The translations under genes were made by a program, and so were the position numbers. 64,000 bases of DNA from Streptomyces sp. NBC_01335 (GTDB lineage Bacteria; Actinomycetota; Actinomycetes; Streptomycetales; Streptomycetaceae), in assembly GCF_035953295.1 (NCBI RefSeq), contig NZ_CP108370.1, positions 1,240,001-1,304,000 of the forward strand. Reading direction: 5' to 3'. Shown one piece after another: positions 9,326 through 18,009 of the stretch. The notes below the pieces were generated by a model. It saw nothing but the letters and a program-made list of their open reading frames with translations, had not been told where the DNA came from and ran no database searches. Positions within the stretch are counted from its first letter, which is position 1. Each line of letters opens with the position of its first letter.

Positions 9326-9397
9326 GGGCAATACTGGTTTCGAACCAGTGACCTCTTCGGTGTGAACGAAGCGCTCTCCCACTGAGCTAATCGCCCG
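9326..9397 (-). tRNA. tRNA-Val (anticodon CAC)
   Basis: 72 bases folding into a complete cloverleaf: acceptor GGGCGAT pairs with ATTGCCC (one G-U), anticodon stem CTTCG/CGAAG around loop TTCACAC, T-stem ACTGG/CCAGT with loop TTCGAAA. Loop positions 34-36 read CAC, which decodes GUG. The 3' CCA is not encoded. It differs at only two positions from the copy at 19576-19647. Confidence 0.95.
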
Positions 9398-9410
9398 GGA
9401 ACGGGTTGAA

Positions 9411-9440
9411 CAATACAGTGCTCGGCGGGCTTCGTTCAAG
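9411..9440 (-). promoter_or_regulatory. Probable promoter of tRNA-Val
   Basis: On the minus strand TTGAAC (9440-9435) and TATTGT (9416-9411) are separated by 18 bases and end 13 bases before the mature tRNA 5' end, a good match to a housekeeping sigma promoter. Confidence 0.65.
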
Positions 9441-9527
9441 CCGCGTCCCGAAGCGCCGCCGCCCCGCCCCGCGCCGGGCCGTCAAAGACCGTCGAGCCGG
9501 GCCGTCAACGACCGTCGCGCCGAGCCC

Positions 9528-9974
9528 TCAGAGACCGTCGAGCCGGGCGGTCAGCCCGCGCCTGGCGGAGCGCATCATCAGGGCGTGGTTGGCCCGGAAG
9601 ACGGGCCGGGCGACGGGTGCCAGCAGCCGCATCAGCCGCTTGCGGACCTCGACTTCCTGGTCGTACCGCACGCGGCTGCCGTCGCCGAGGCCGGTGACGG
9701 TCCAGCGGGCCCAGCCCTCCAGATCACCCCGCATGGACACTTCGAGGACTCCGGCCTCCGGATCGTGCCGGCCCTGCTCGACGGTGACGACCAGGTCGTA
9801 CGGCAGGACGGAGCGGAAGCGCGCCCGTCCCGTGGTCGCGTCCACCTGGGCCACCTCGCGGACCTGCGGCCACCAGCACGGGTACTCCTCGCCCCGCTCC
9901 AGCACCGCGAGGACGGCGGCGGGCGGCGCGGGGAGGTCCCACAGGCTGGTGAACCGGTAGTGGTTCGGGTTCAT
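9528..9974 (-). CDS. SRPBCC (polyketide cyclase/START-like) family protein
   Basis: 148 residues, the usual size of a single SRPBCC helix-grip domain, which binds hydrophobic ligands in a deep cavity. The pattern fits: FTSLWDLPAPPAAVLAVL (first strand and helix), CWWPQV, then alternating strands (RARFRSVLPYDLVVTVE, GWARWTVTGLGDGSRVRYDQEV) and a long C-terminal helix. The ligand cannot be told from sequence. Divergent from the large membrane protein at 10045; a 10-bp palindrome lies between them. Confidence 0.75.
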   Translation of the reverse strand: MNPNHYRFTSLWDLPAPPAAVLAVLERGEEYPCWWPQVREVAQVDATTGRARFRSVLPYDLVVTVEQGRHDPEAGVLEVSMRGDLEGWARWTVTGLGDGSRVRYDQEVEVRKRLMRLLAPVARPVFRANHALMMRSARRGLTARLDGL

Positions 9975-10011
9975 GGAGCCAGTCTGGCGCGCTCCGGGGG
10001 CGGTCGTCCCG

Positions 10012-10037
10012 GGTACTCACTCCCGGAAGTGAGTACC
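10012..10037. promoter_or_regulatory. Perfect 10-bp palindrome, probable operator
   Basis: Arms ggtactcact (10012-10021) and agtgagtacc (10028-10037) around a 6-base centre lie between divergent genes and just 8 bases before the plus-strand ATG at 10045. The half-site resembles the TACT-TACT type bound by HxlR-family regulators, but no HxlR gene is in this window. Confidence 0.55.
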
Positions 10038-10044
10038 TGAACAC

Positions 10045-12609
10045 ATGTACGCGCCCCGGTCCGGGCCCGACACTCCGGGCATGGAACATGTCCCGCCGCC
10101 CGCCGAGGAATTGGCGCTCCTCGACCGCGAACTCGCCCGACTGGACGCCCGCCGGGTGCAGTTGCTCCAGCGCCGAGCCTGGCTGGTCGAGGCGGTGCGT
10201 GCCTCGGCCGGCTCCGGCTCCGCCCGCGCGCACACGGCCTTCGCTTCCCCGCCGCCGGCGTCCGGCCCGCGCGTCCCGGCGGGGACCCCGTCCGGGCGCG
10301 GCGCGCAGAACGTGCTCCTCACCCTCGGCGGGCTGCTGCTCGCGGTCGCCGCCATCGCGTTCACGCTGTTCAGCTGGGGCTCGATGGGCATCGGCGGCCG
10401 TTCGGCGGTGCTGGCCACCGTGACGGCCGCCGCCCTCGTCGCCCCGGTCCTGCTGCGGCAGGGCGGGCTGCGGTCCACGGCGGAGGCGCTGGGCGCCTTC
10501 GGGCTCGTCCTGACGCTCCTGGACGCCTACGCCCTCCACGCGGTGGCGCTCCCCGGCACCGACGGCGCGGCGTTCGCCGCCGTGGCCTCGGCCGCGCTCG
10601 CCGCGCTCTGGGCGGGGTACGGCCTGACGCCGGGCCGGCCGGTGCTGCCGGTTCCGGCGGCGGTGGTGGCGGGTCAGCTGCCGCTGGTGCTGGGCTGCGT
10701 GGCCGCCGGCGCTCCGGCCCTCGCCTTCGGGTGGGCGCTGCTGGTCACGGCGGTGCTGGACGGGGTGCTCGCGGTCCGGGCGGCCCGGTCCGGGGTGCGG
10801 ATCACCGCGCTGGTCTGCCTCGCGGTCACCGGGTCGGGCGCGCTGCTGCTGGCCCTGGCCCGGTCGCTGATGAGCGGGGGCCCGGTCGCGGCGATCGCCC
10901 CGGGGACGTTGCTGGTGCTCGCGGGGGCCGCCGCGCTGCTCGCCGTGCGCCGGGTGCCGGCCGGCCTCGCGACGGCCTGCGGACTCGTCGGCGGTCTCGC
11001 CGCAGTGGCGGGCGCCGGCGGGGTGGTGCGGGCGGCGCTGCCGTCGGAGTGGGCCGTCGTGGCGTATCTGCTCGCGGGGATCGCTCTCCTGGTGGCGGCC
11101 CGGCTGTCGGTGGCGCGCCCGCCGGTGGGCCGGCCGCTGTCGGCGGGGGCGGCCGGGCGGGGTGTGGACGCGGCGGTGGCGACCGTGGTCGCCGGGGCGC
11201 TGCTCTGGGCGGTGCCCTGGGTGGCCGCGGTCCTGGTGGGCCCGCTGTCGGCGGGTACGCGGGTGTGGGCGGGCGCTCCGCAGGGGTTGCGGGACGCGCT
11301 CGGCGGGCCGGTTCCCCCGTCGTGGACGATGGCCGCGCCGGTGGCCCTGGCGGTGGTGGCCGCCCTGGGGGCGACGGCCCACCGGTGGGTCGTGCGGCCC
11401 GTCGGGGAGGAGGGCGCGGAGGGCACGGAGGGCCTCGCCGCCGTGCGGACGCGGACGGTCTGGACGTGGTGGCGGGGCGCGGCCCCGGTGGCCGTCCCGG
11501 CGACGGCCGCCTGCGCGGTGCTGGTCGCGGCGGCGGTCGCTGACGTCCCGTACGCCGCCGGGGCGGTGCTGGAGACCCTGCTGGTCGCGGGGGCGCTGGA
11601 GCTGCTGGTGCGCTTCTCCCGGGGCCCGGCCCGGTCCGCCGCCGGTCCGGCCGCGCTCGGCTGCGCGCTGGCGGGCACGGTGAGCGTGGCGGCGCTGTCG
11701 CTGTCCTCCCAGGCGGGGACGTACGCCGTGGTGGCGGCCCTGACGGTGCTGTTCGCCGCGGCGGCCCTCCGGCTGCCGGAGCGTTCGGCGCGCTCGGTGG
11801 CCGCCTGCACCGCGGTCCTCGGCGGGATCGCGCTGACCGCCGCCGCCGCCGGGTCGCTGGGGCTCTCCGCCTCGCACGGGGCGCCGCTGCTGCTGGTCGG
11901 CCCGGCGGTCACGGCACTGCTCGGCGGGGTGCTCCGGCGTCGGCCGGTGTCGGTGCCGGTGGAGCTGACCGGGGCCTTCGGCGCGCTGGTGGCGGTCGGC
12001 CTGGCGATCACGGACCCCGCGTGGCTCGCCCTGGTGCTCGGGCTGTCCGGGGTGCTGGCCGCCGGTACGGCCGTGCGGCCGGAGCGTCGGAAGGTGGCGG
12101 GCGCCCTGGCGCTGGTGCTCTTCGTGCTGGCGTCCTGGGTGCGGCTGGCGGCGTCGGAGGTCACCGCCCCGGAGGCGTACACCCTGCCGGTGACGGTCCC
12201 GGCCCTGGTGGTGGGGGTGCTGCGACGCCGCCGTGCCACCCCGGGCCACGAGGTCTCCTCCTGGACGGCGTACGGCGCGGGGCTCACGGTCACGCTGGTG
12301 CCGAGCCTGCTGGCGGCCTGGGGCGACCCGGGGTGGACGCGCCCGCTGCTGCTGGGGCTCGCGGCCCTCGCGGTCACGCTGGCCGGCGCCCGGGCCCGCC
12401 TCCAGGCCCCGCTGCTCCTCGGCGGCGGGGTGGTGGCCCTGCTCGGCCTGCACGAGCTCGCCCCGTACGTGGTGCAGGTGGTGGGAGCGCTGCCGAGGTG
12501 GCTGGTGCCGGCGGCGGCCGGGGTGCTGCTGCTCGCGGTGGGCGCGACGTACGAGAAGCGGCTGCGGGACGCCCGGCGGGTGAGGGAGGCCCTGGGCCGG
12601 ATGGGGTGA
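10045..12609 (+). CDS. Large polytopic membrane protein of unknown function
   Basis: 854 residues. An N-terminal soluble stretch predicted as coiled coil (EELALLDRELARLDARRVQLLQRRAWLVE, about residues 18-50) is followed by a Pro-rich linker and then some 20-25 hydrophobic helices rich in Ala, Leu, Val and Gly up to the C-terminus, which ends in a basic, charged tail. No transporter or enzyme motif is recognisable. Start at 10045 has GGAAGTGAG about 10 bases upstream, within the palindromic site; an internal ATG at 10081 is possible. Proteins of this shape are common in Streptomyces and uncharacterised. Confidence 0.75.
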   Translation: MYAPRSGPDTPGMEHVPPPAEELALLDRELARLDARRVQLLQRRAWLVEAVRASAGSGSARAHTAFASPPPASGPRVPAGTPSGRGAQNVLLTLGGLLLAVAAIAFTLFSWGSMGIGGRSAVLATVTAAALVAPVLLRQGGLRSTAEALGAFGLVLTLLDAYALHAVALPGTDGAAFAAVASAALAALWAGYGLTPGRPVLPVPAAVVAGQLPLVLGCVAAGAPALAFGWALLVTAVLDGVLAVRAARSGVRITALVCLAVTGSGALLLALARSLMSGGPVAAIAPGTLLVLAGAAALLAVRRVPAGLATACGLVGGLAAVAGAGGVVRAALPSEWAVVAYLLAGIALLVAARLSVARPPVGRPLSAGAAGRGVDAAVATVVAGALLWAVPWVAAVLVGPLSAGTRVWAGAPQGLRDALGGPVPPSWTMAAPVALAVVAALGATAHRWVVRPVGEEGAEGTEGLAAVRTRTVWTWWRGAAPVAVPATAACAVLVAAAVADVPYAAGAVLETLLVAGALELLVRFSRGPARSAAGPAALGCALAGTVSVAALSLSSQAGTYAVVAALTVLFAAAALRLPERSARSVAACTAVLGGIALTAAAAGSLGLSASHGAPLLLVGPAVTALLGGVLRRRPVSVPVELTGAFGALVAVGLAITDPAWLALVLGLSGVLAAGTAVRPERRKVAGALALVLFVLASWVRLAASEVTAPEAYTLPVTVPALVVGVLRRRRATPGHEVSSWTAYGAGLTVTLVPSLLAAWGDPGWTRPLLLGLAALAVTLAGARARLQAPLLLGGGVVALLGLHELAPYVVQVVGALPRWLVPAAAGVLLLAVGATYEKRLRDARRVREALGRMG

Positions 12610-12614
12610 GGGGC

Positions 12615-12654
12615 CCTGTCGTGCCCGCCCCGGGCTCGGGGCGGGCACGACAGG
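12615..12654. terminator. Bidirectional hairpin terminator
   Basis: A perfect 17-bp inverted repeat (12615-12631 with 12638-12654) sits between the convergent membrane-protein gene and the rhamnogalacturonan-type operon. Confidence 0.8.
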
Positions 12655-12684
12655 ACAGGGCAGGGCAGGGGGCAGTGCGGACGG

Positions 12685-15435
12685 TCAGCCGGGCATGCGG
12701 TCGCCGACGAGGGCCAGGTTCTCGATGGCGGCGAGCCCGTAGAGGGCGGTGTCGTTGGTGGAGACCCAGGCGGCCTCGGTGCCCGCGACGGTGGCGAGGG
12801 GCCCGGTCACCTCCTCGGTCTTCCAGGGCGCGGACTCCTTGTATCCGTCACCGTTGAAGAACTTCTCCCAGGCACGGGCGGCGAACTTGGCGTCACCGGT
12901 CCGCACGGCGGCGTAGGCGTCCATGCGGGAGTGGCCCTGGAAAAGGCTGATGCTGCCGAAGTCGGAGCCGTAGCGGGCGGCCTGTTCCGCCTTGGTGGCG
13001 TTGAAGTACCGGCAGTAGTCGAGGTAGGCCCGCTCGAACGCCGGCATGTCGACGAGGGCGACGAGTTCGGCGCAGAGTTCGTTCAGCCCGAAGACGCCCG
13101 ACAGGTGGGAGACGCTCACGACGGGCTGCGCGGCGATCGCGAACCGGCCGGTGTCGAGGTCGTACAGTCCGCTGCCCTGGACGAAGCCGTTGGGCTGTGC
13201 GGCGATCGTCTCCATGGTGCCGAGGACCCGGTCCTTGGCCTTCGCCGCCTGCGGGCCGCCGCGCTCCCACTCGGTGAGCCAGGCGGAGACGAGCCCGCTC
13301 CAGTCGGTGCCGAAACCGATGGAGAGCGCGTGCCGGTCGGGGGTGTACACGTCGGTGCGGACCTTGCGCTGCGGGTCGAGCGCCAGGAAGGTCTCGTCGG
13401 AGTCGACGTTGGCGCGCATCAGGTCGCCGACCCGTTCGTCGGCGGTGAGGAAGTAGTAGAAGCGGCGGTAGGTGGTGTTGGCGATGCGCTGTTGCTTGGC
13501 GCTGTCCGCGTAGTGCTGGACGCCGTGGCGGGTGCCGAGTCCCGCCCACTTGCCGAGGTGGTAGACGTCGACCTCGCCGGTGTGGCGGGTCATCGTCTCG
13601 GCGAAGCGGAAGATGTCGGCACGGCCGGAGCGCAGATAGGCGTACCAGAGCCAGAGGTCGGTGGAGAGCTCGGAGTTGTCCCAGGCGTAGCCGCCGATGT
13701 CGTACCGCCACTGGTGCCGGGACGGGTCGTACGTGTGCATGACGTCGCCGTAGTCCCAGAAGCCGTACCAGCGCCGCATCTCGACCTGGTCCCGGTAGTA
13801 CGAGAAGAGGAAGTCGAGGTGGTCCTCGATCCTCGCCTTCGCCGGGGTGGAACGGTCCGGCTCGGCGAAGAGCCCGCCGAAGACGCCCGCGCCGATGAGC
13901 TGGGAGGGCGGGGCGACGAGCTGCGGGAGGGTGCGGACGGCGGCGGTCTGGCGGGCCAGCGCCTCGGCGCCTGGGGTGGAGTCGTGGACCCAGAAGACGA
14001 GTTCGCTGGTGCGGGCGATGCCGTACGGGGTTCCGAAGCCGGGTTCGTAGTCCTCGTAGGTGATCTCCAGCCCGTCCAGCTGCTCTTTGTACGTGTCCAT
14101 GCCGAGGCCGTCGTGGTAGAAGCGCAGGTCCATGGGTTCGGCCTCGGGCGACCAGAGCCAGACGGTCACCTCGGCCTCGTCCGTGTCGGCGCCCCTGATG
14201 TCGAGCTGGGCGGGGAACTTCTCCCAGAAGTCCCGCAGCCCGAAGGCGAGTCCGCCGCTCACGCCGCCCACGTAGCCGAAGCCGGAGGCGCGGCGTCCGC
14301 CGCCCGCCGCGATCCAGCCGTGCCCCTTCGCGGTCCGCTTGCGCAGCGAGAACCCGTCCGCGGAGAGCTGGCCGAGGGTGTAGTCCCCCCAGGTGGGGAT
14401 GAGAGGCAGGCGACTGGTGACCCGCTGGTCCCAGGTGGCGGGGTCGGGAAGGCGTACCCCCTCGAACTGGGCGGACCGGACGGCGGCTCCGGGGTCGCGG
14501 CGCAGGCCGGTGATGCCCTTGACGGCCTCGCGGAGCATGCCGGTGCCCTCGCCCCCGAGCCGGACGTGGCGGTCGTAGGTCTCGTCGCGCATCGGGACGG
14601 TGAAGCGGACGCCCAGGCCCCGGACGAAGTCGCCACTGGCCTTTCCGGGTTCCTGGGTGCCGTCGAAGGTGATGGTGTGGACCATGCGGAACGACTCGGC
14701 GCCGGCGTGGAAGTAGAACCGGACGGAGAACGGCATCCAGGAGCGCGAGCCGCGACGGTGCTTGCCGTCGACGCGCACGACGGCGCGCAGCGGGCCCGCC
14801 TGTTCGACCTCGGCCGAGGCGATGGCGCTCTCGAAGCGTTCGTACGTCTCCCTGCCCTGGTCGCCGTCCTCGATCTCGCCCTGGCGGATCAGGACCAGCC
14901 TGCCGTCCTTGGCGATCTCGGTGCCGCCGCGCACCAGCGACTTCACGAGCGAGGAACCGGTCTTCCCGATCTTCGCGGTGACGACCCCGGTCGAGACGGT
15001 GATCGCCGAGCCGGAGCCGCTGACGGTGACCTTCACCCCGGGAGCGGTGGGTTCACCGGCGGTGAGGGCGAACTTCCTGGCACCGGCCGCCTCCGGCCCG
15101 ACGGCGTGGGCGCTCCACTTGAGGGAGCCGTCCGGCCAGGTGGCGGTGGTCCAGCTCTGCACGGGGACGCCCTTGCCCTCCGCGGTGGCGAGCGCGAACT
15201 TCTGGTCGGCCGGGTACCGCCCCTTCGGCCAGGGCACCCCGAACGTCGTGCCGGGGGCCGCGCCGAGCCCGCCCTCCTCCAGCCAGCCGATCTCGACCGG
15301 TTCCCCACTCTCCCCGGCGGCGGGCGTGACCGCTTCGGCCCGTGGCGCGCCGGTGAGCGCGGTCGAGGACAGTGAGGTGGCGGCACCGACGACGGCTGCG
15401 GCCTTGAGCATGGTGCGACGGGGGATCGGGGACAT
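12685..15435 (-). CDS. Exo-rhamnogalacturonan lyase family protein, Tat-exported
   Basis: 916 residues. The N-terminus has a twin-arginine signal (RRTMLKAAAVVGAA, then AEA) so the protein is exported folded. The rest matches, from memory, the large PcRGLX/YetA-like family: an N-terminal beta domain (PVEIGWLEEGGL, VPWPKGRYPADQKFAL), a central beta-sandwich (SFRMVHTITFDGTQEP), and a long alpha-helical toroid rich in aromatic residues (RRWYGFWDYGDVMHTYD, YAWDNSELSTDLWLWYAYLRSG). These enzymes release unsaturated units from rhamnogalacturonan. GGAG lies six bases before the ATG at 15435. Last gene of the sugar operon, which is consistent with pectin-fragment use; the exact substrate is an inference. 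Confidence 0.75.
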   Translation of the reverse strand: MSPIPRRTMLKAAAVVGAATSLSSTALTGAPRAEAVTPAAGESGEPVEIGWLEEGGLGAAPGTTFGVPWPKGRYPADQKFALATAEGKGVPVQSWTTATWPDGSLKWSAHAVGPEAAGARKFALTAGEPTAPGVKVTVSGSGSAITVSTGVVTAKIGKTGSSLVKSLVRGGTEIAKDGRLVLIRQGEIEDGDQGRETYERFESAIASAEVEQAGPLRAVVRVDGKHRRGSRSWMPFSVRFYFHAGAESFRMVHTITFDGTQEPGKASGDFVRGLGVRFTVPMRDETYDRHVRLGGEGTGMLREAVKGITGLRRDPGAAVRSAQFEGVRLPDPATWDQRVTSRLPLIPTWGDYTLGQLSADGFSLRKRTAKGHGWIAAGGGRRASGFGYVGGVSGGLAFGLRDFWEKFPAQLDIRGADTDEAEVTVWLWSPEAEPMDLRFYHDGLGMDTYKEQLDGLEITYEDYEPGFGTPYGIARTSELVFWVHDSTPGAEALARQTAAVRTLPQLVAPPSQLIGAGVFGGLFAEPDRSTPAKARIEDHLDFLFSYYRDQVEMRRWYGFWDYGDVMHTYDPSRHQWRYDIGGYAWDNSELSTDLWLWYAYLRSGRADIFRFAETMTRHTGEVDVYHLGKWAGLGTRHGVQHYADSAKQQRIANTTYRRFYYFLTADERVGDLMRANVDSDETFLALDPQRKVRTDVYTPDRHALSIGFGTDWSGLVSAWLTEWERGGPQAAKAKDRVLGTMETIAAQPNGFVQGSGLYDLDTGRFAIAAQPVVSVSHLSGVFGLNELCAELVALVDMPAFERAYLDYCRYFNATKAEQAARYGSDFGSISLFQGHSRMDAYAAVRTGDAKFAARAWEKFFNGDGYKESAPWKTEEVTGPLATVAGTEAAWVSTNDTALYGLAAIENLALVGDRMPG

Positions 15436-15547
15436 CACGACTCCAGTTCTCCGGGGGGGACTCGGTTCGTGCGCGCTTGCGCCGGCGTGGAACGGGCAGG
15501 CCGGACCGCCCCGGGGCACGCTCCGCGCCCCGGGGGTGGACGGGGGG

Positions 15548-16162
15548 TCAGCGGCGGCGGTCGGTGACGACCGCCGCGGCGGCGAGTGCGCCCAGGGCGG
15601 GCAGGGCGAGCGGGGGCAGCTGCCAGGCGGTGAGGGCGACGGCCGCGAACCCGCCGACGAGGAGCAGCGAGCCGACGGGGTCGGTCGCGGTACGGCGGAC
15701 CGCGCCGCGCAGCAGCGGTGCCCAGCGGGCGCCGGGCCGCCAGGCGGCGGCCGTACGGAGCGCCGCGACGGCCAGGGCGAGGGCGCCGAGGACGCTGACC
15801 GCCGCGAGGAGCCTGCCGCCGGGCAGCTGTCCGGACCGGGCGATCCGCCAGTCGAGGGCGAGCAGGGCGAGGGCCGCCCCGGTCAGCGGGGAGACCAGCA
15901 GGCCGGTGCGTGCCGCCTCCCGCAGATCGCCGGCGAACTCCCGGAGCCCGCCGCGCCTGCCCCCGGTCTGCCTCCGCAGGTGGGCGCAGCCCGCCGCGAA
16001 CGCCGGTACGAGGGTGACCAGGGGCAGTGCGGCGAGAGTGATCCAGACCCCGGTGAGCAGGCATTCGGCGAAGAGCGCGAAGCGGGCGAGCCGTTCGGTG
16101 CGGCGGCGCACGGCGGCACGCCGGGTGTGCGCGCGGACGCGGGTGGTGGTGGGTGCGCTCAT
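15548..16162 (-). CDS. DUF624 (YesL-like) membrane protein
   Basis: 204 residues with four or five hydrophobic helices (about 28-55, 85-105, 115-135, 165-200) and a strongly basic N-terminus. The spacing and the CLLTGVWITLAALPLVTLVPAFAA segment match DUF624, whose Bacillus member YesL is encoded beside yesOPQ, the importer of unsaturated rhamnogalacturonan oligosaccharides. Here too it lies directly downstream of two permease genes and upstream of the lyase. Its function is unknown; an accessory role in uptake is usually assumed. Confidence 0.72.
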   Translation of the reverse strand: MSAPTTTRVRAHTRRAAVRRRTERLARFALFAECLLTGVWITLAALPLVTLVPAFAAGCAHLRRQTGGRRGGLREFAGDLREAARTGLLVSPLTGAALALLALDWRIARSGQLPGGRLLAAVSVLGALALAVAALRTAAAWRPGARWAPLLRGAVRRTATDPVGSLLLVGGFAAVALTAWQLPPLALPALGALAAAAVVTDRRR

Positions 16163-16169
16163 GGCCCGG

Positions 16170-17030
16170 TCAGCCCTTCAGCCCGGAGGTGGCCGCGCCT
16201 TCGACCAGGTACCGCTGGAAGGCGAGGAAGAAGGCGAGTACGGGCAGCAGGGCGAGGACCGACATGGCGACCATCCCGCCGTAGTCCGCCGCGCTGTCCT
16301 GGTCGATGAACATCTTCAGCCCCATGGAGACGGGGTACTTGTCCGGCTCGTTGAGGTAGAGGAGCGGGCCGAGGAAGTCGTTCCAGGACCAGATGAACGT
16401 GAAGATCGAGCTGGTGATCAGGGCGGGCCGGGAGAGCGGCAGCATGATGTGCCAGTAGATCCGGGGGTGCCCGCAGCCGTCGAGCCGGGCCGCCTCGTCG
16501 AGTTCGCGGGGCAGGTTCCGCATGAACTGCATCATCAGGAAGACGAAGAACGCGTCGGTCGCCAGGTACTTCCCGAGCAGCAGCGGCACATAGGTGTTGA
16601 TGAGTTCCATCTTCTGGAAGAGAACGTACTGCGGAATGATCAGTACGTGGTACGGCAGCAGAAGGGTGCCGATCATCAGCGAGAAGAGCAGGTTGCGGCC
16701 CCGGAAGTCGATCCGGGCGAAGGCGTAGGCCGCGAGCGAGCAGGAGAACAGCACTCCTGCCACCGAACCGAACGCCAGCACCAGCGAGTTGACGAAGAAG
16801 GTCGAGACGGGGATGTCGGCGATGCCGTCCGTCAGCTTCCGGTAGTGATCGAACACCGGTTGAGTGGGGAAGAGTTCGAGCCCGCCGACGATGTCCTCGT
16901 TGGGCTTCAGCGAGCTGCCGATCACCCAGAAGAGCGGGTAGAGCACCAGCGCGAGGACCAGGAGCGCGCCGACGTGCCAGAGCACCGAGCGCGTCGGCCG
17001 GCGCCGCGCCGGGTGGATGAGCGCGCTCAT
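16170..17030 (-). CDS. Carbohydrate ABC transporter permease (MalG/YesQ type)
   Basis: 286 residues, six membrane helices. The cytoplasmic EAA loop that contacts the ATPase is clear (ELDEAARLDGCGHPRIYWHIMLP). Closest in type to the second permease of CUT1 sugar importers. The start overlaps the stop of the upstream permease by four bases (ATGA). No ATPase gene is present in the operon, so a shared MsiK-type ATPase encoded elsewhere is likely, as for most Streptomyces CUT1 systems. Confidence 0.9.
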   Translation of the reverse strand: MSALIHPARRRPTRSVLWHVGALLVLALVLYPLFWVIGSSLKPNEDIVGGLELFPTQPVFDHYRKLTDGIADIPVSTFFVNSLVLAFGSVAGVLFSCSLAAYAFARIDFRGRNLLFSLMIGTLLLPYHVLIIPQYVLFQKMELINTYVPLLLGKYLATDAFFVFLMMQFMRNLPRELDEAARLDGCGHPRIYWHIMLPLSRPALITSSIFTFIWSWNDFLGPLLYLNEPDKYPVSMGLKMFIDQDSAADYGGMVAMSVLALLPVLAFFLAFQRYLVEGAATSGLKG

Positions 17031-17998
17031 CGGATGTCCTCCTCGTAGTGGACCCAGCGCCGCTGGGACCAGAACAGCACGGCCGTGACCAGGCCGACCG
17101 AGATGAGCAGCATCCAGGCCATGGCGGAGGCGTAACCCATCCGGAGGTTGGTCCAGCCCTGTTCGTACAGGTAGCAGGTGTAGACGAGCCCGGCGTCGGC
17201 CGGACCGCACTTGCTGTTGGTGACGACGTAGGCCGAGGCGAAGATCTGGAAGGAGTGGATGGTCTCCAGCAGCAGGTTGAAGAAGAGCACCGGGGAGATC
17301 ATCGGCAGGGTGATCGAGCGGAACCGCCGCCAGGCGCTCGCGCCGTCCACCTGCGCCGCCTCGTACAGCTCGCGCGGCACCTGCTGGAGGCCTGCCAGGA
17401 AGATGACCATGGGCGCACCGAACTGCCAGACGGTGAGCGCCACCAGGGCGTAGATCACCATGTCCGGGTCGCCGATCCAGCCGCCGACGTGCACGCCGAA
17501 GACCTGGAGGGAACGGTCCACGACGGCGTCGTCCGAGAAGAGCGCGCGCCACACGATGGCGATGGAGACGCTCGCGCCGACGAGCGAGGGGGCGTAGAAC
17601 GCGGCCCGGTAGAAACCCTGGCCGCGCCGCGGCTTGTTGAGCAGCAGGGCCACGCCGAGCGCCGCCGCCAGCTTGAGCGGGGTGCCCACCAGGACGTACG
17701 AGGTCGTGACTTGGACGGACTTGCGCCAGCGGGGGTCGGAGAACATCTCGGTGAAGTTCTCGAACCCGACCCACCGGGGGCTGTCGAAGAGGTTGTAGTC
17801 GGTGAACGCCAGATAGAGCGAGGCGAGCATGGGGCCCGCGGTCAGCAGCAGGAAGCCGACGATCCACGGGGACATGAACAGGTAGCCGGCGAGGTTCTCA
17901 CCGCGGGCCCGCCGCCGCCCGGAGGCGGCGGGGGCCTTGCGGGGCGCGGGGCGCTCCTCGGGCGGCGACGGCGCGGGGGCCGCCTGGGTGTCGGTCAT
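17027..17998 (-). CDS. Carbohydrate ABC transporter permease (MalF/YesP type)
   Basis: 323 residues. A 35-residue Pro/Ala/Arg-rich cytoplasmic leader precedes six membrane helices. The EAA loop reads ELYEAAQVDGASAWRRFRSITLP. The ATG at 17998 follows AGAGGAA and lies 11 bases after the binding-protein stop codon. With the next permease it should form the membrane channel for the oligosaccharide captured by the lipoprotein at 18010. Confidence 0.9.
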   Translation of the reverse strand: MTDTQAAPAPSPPEERPAPRKAPAASGRRRARGENLAGYLFMSPWIVGFLLLTAGPMLASLYLAFTDYNLFDSPRWVGFENFTEMFSDPRWRKSVQVTTSYVLVGTPLKLAAALGVALLLNKPRRGQGFYRAAFYAPSLVGASVSIAIVWRALFSDDAVVDRSLQVFGVHVGGWIGDPDMVIYALVALTVWQFGAPMVIFLAGLQQVPRELYEAAQVDGASAWRRFRSITLPMISPVLFFNLLLETIHSFQIFASAYVVTNSKCGPADAGLVYTCYLYEQGWTNLRMGYASAMAWMLLISVGLVTAVLFWSQRRWVHYEEDIR

Positions 17999-18009
17999 CG
18001 CCGTTCCTC

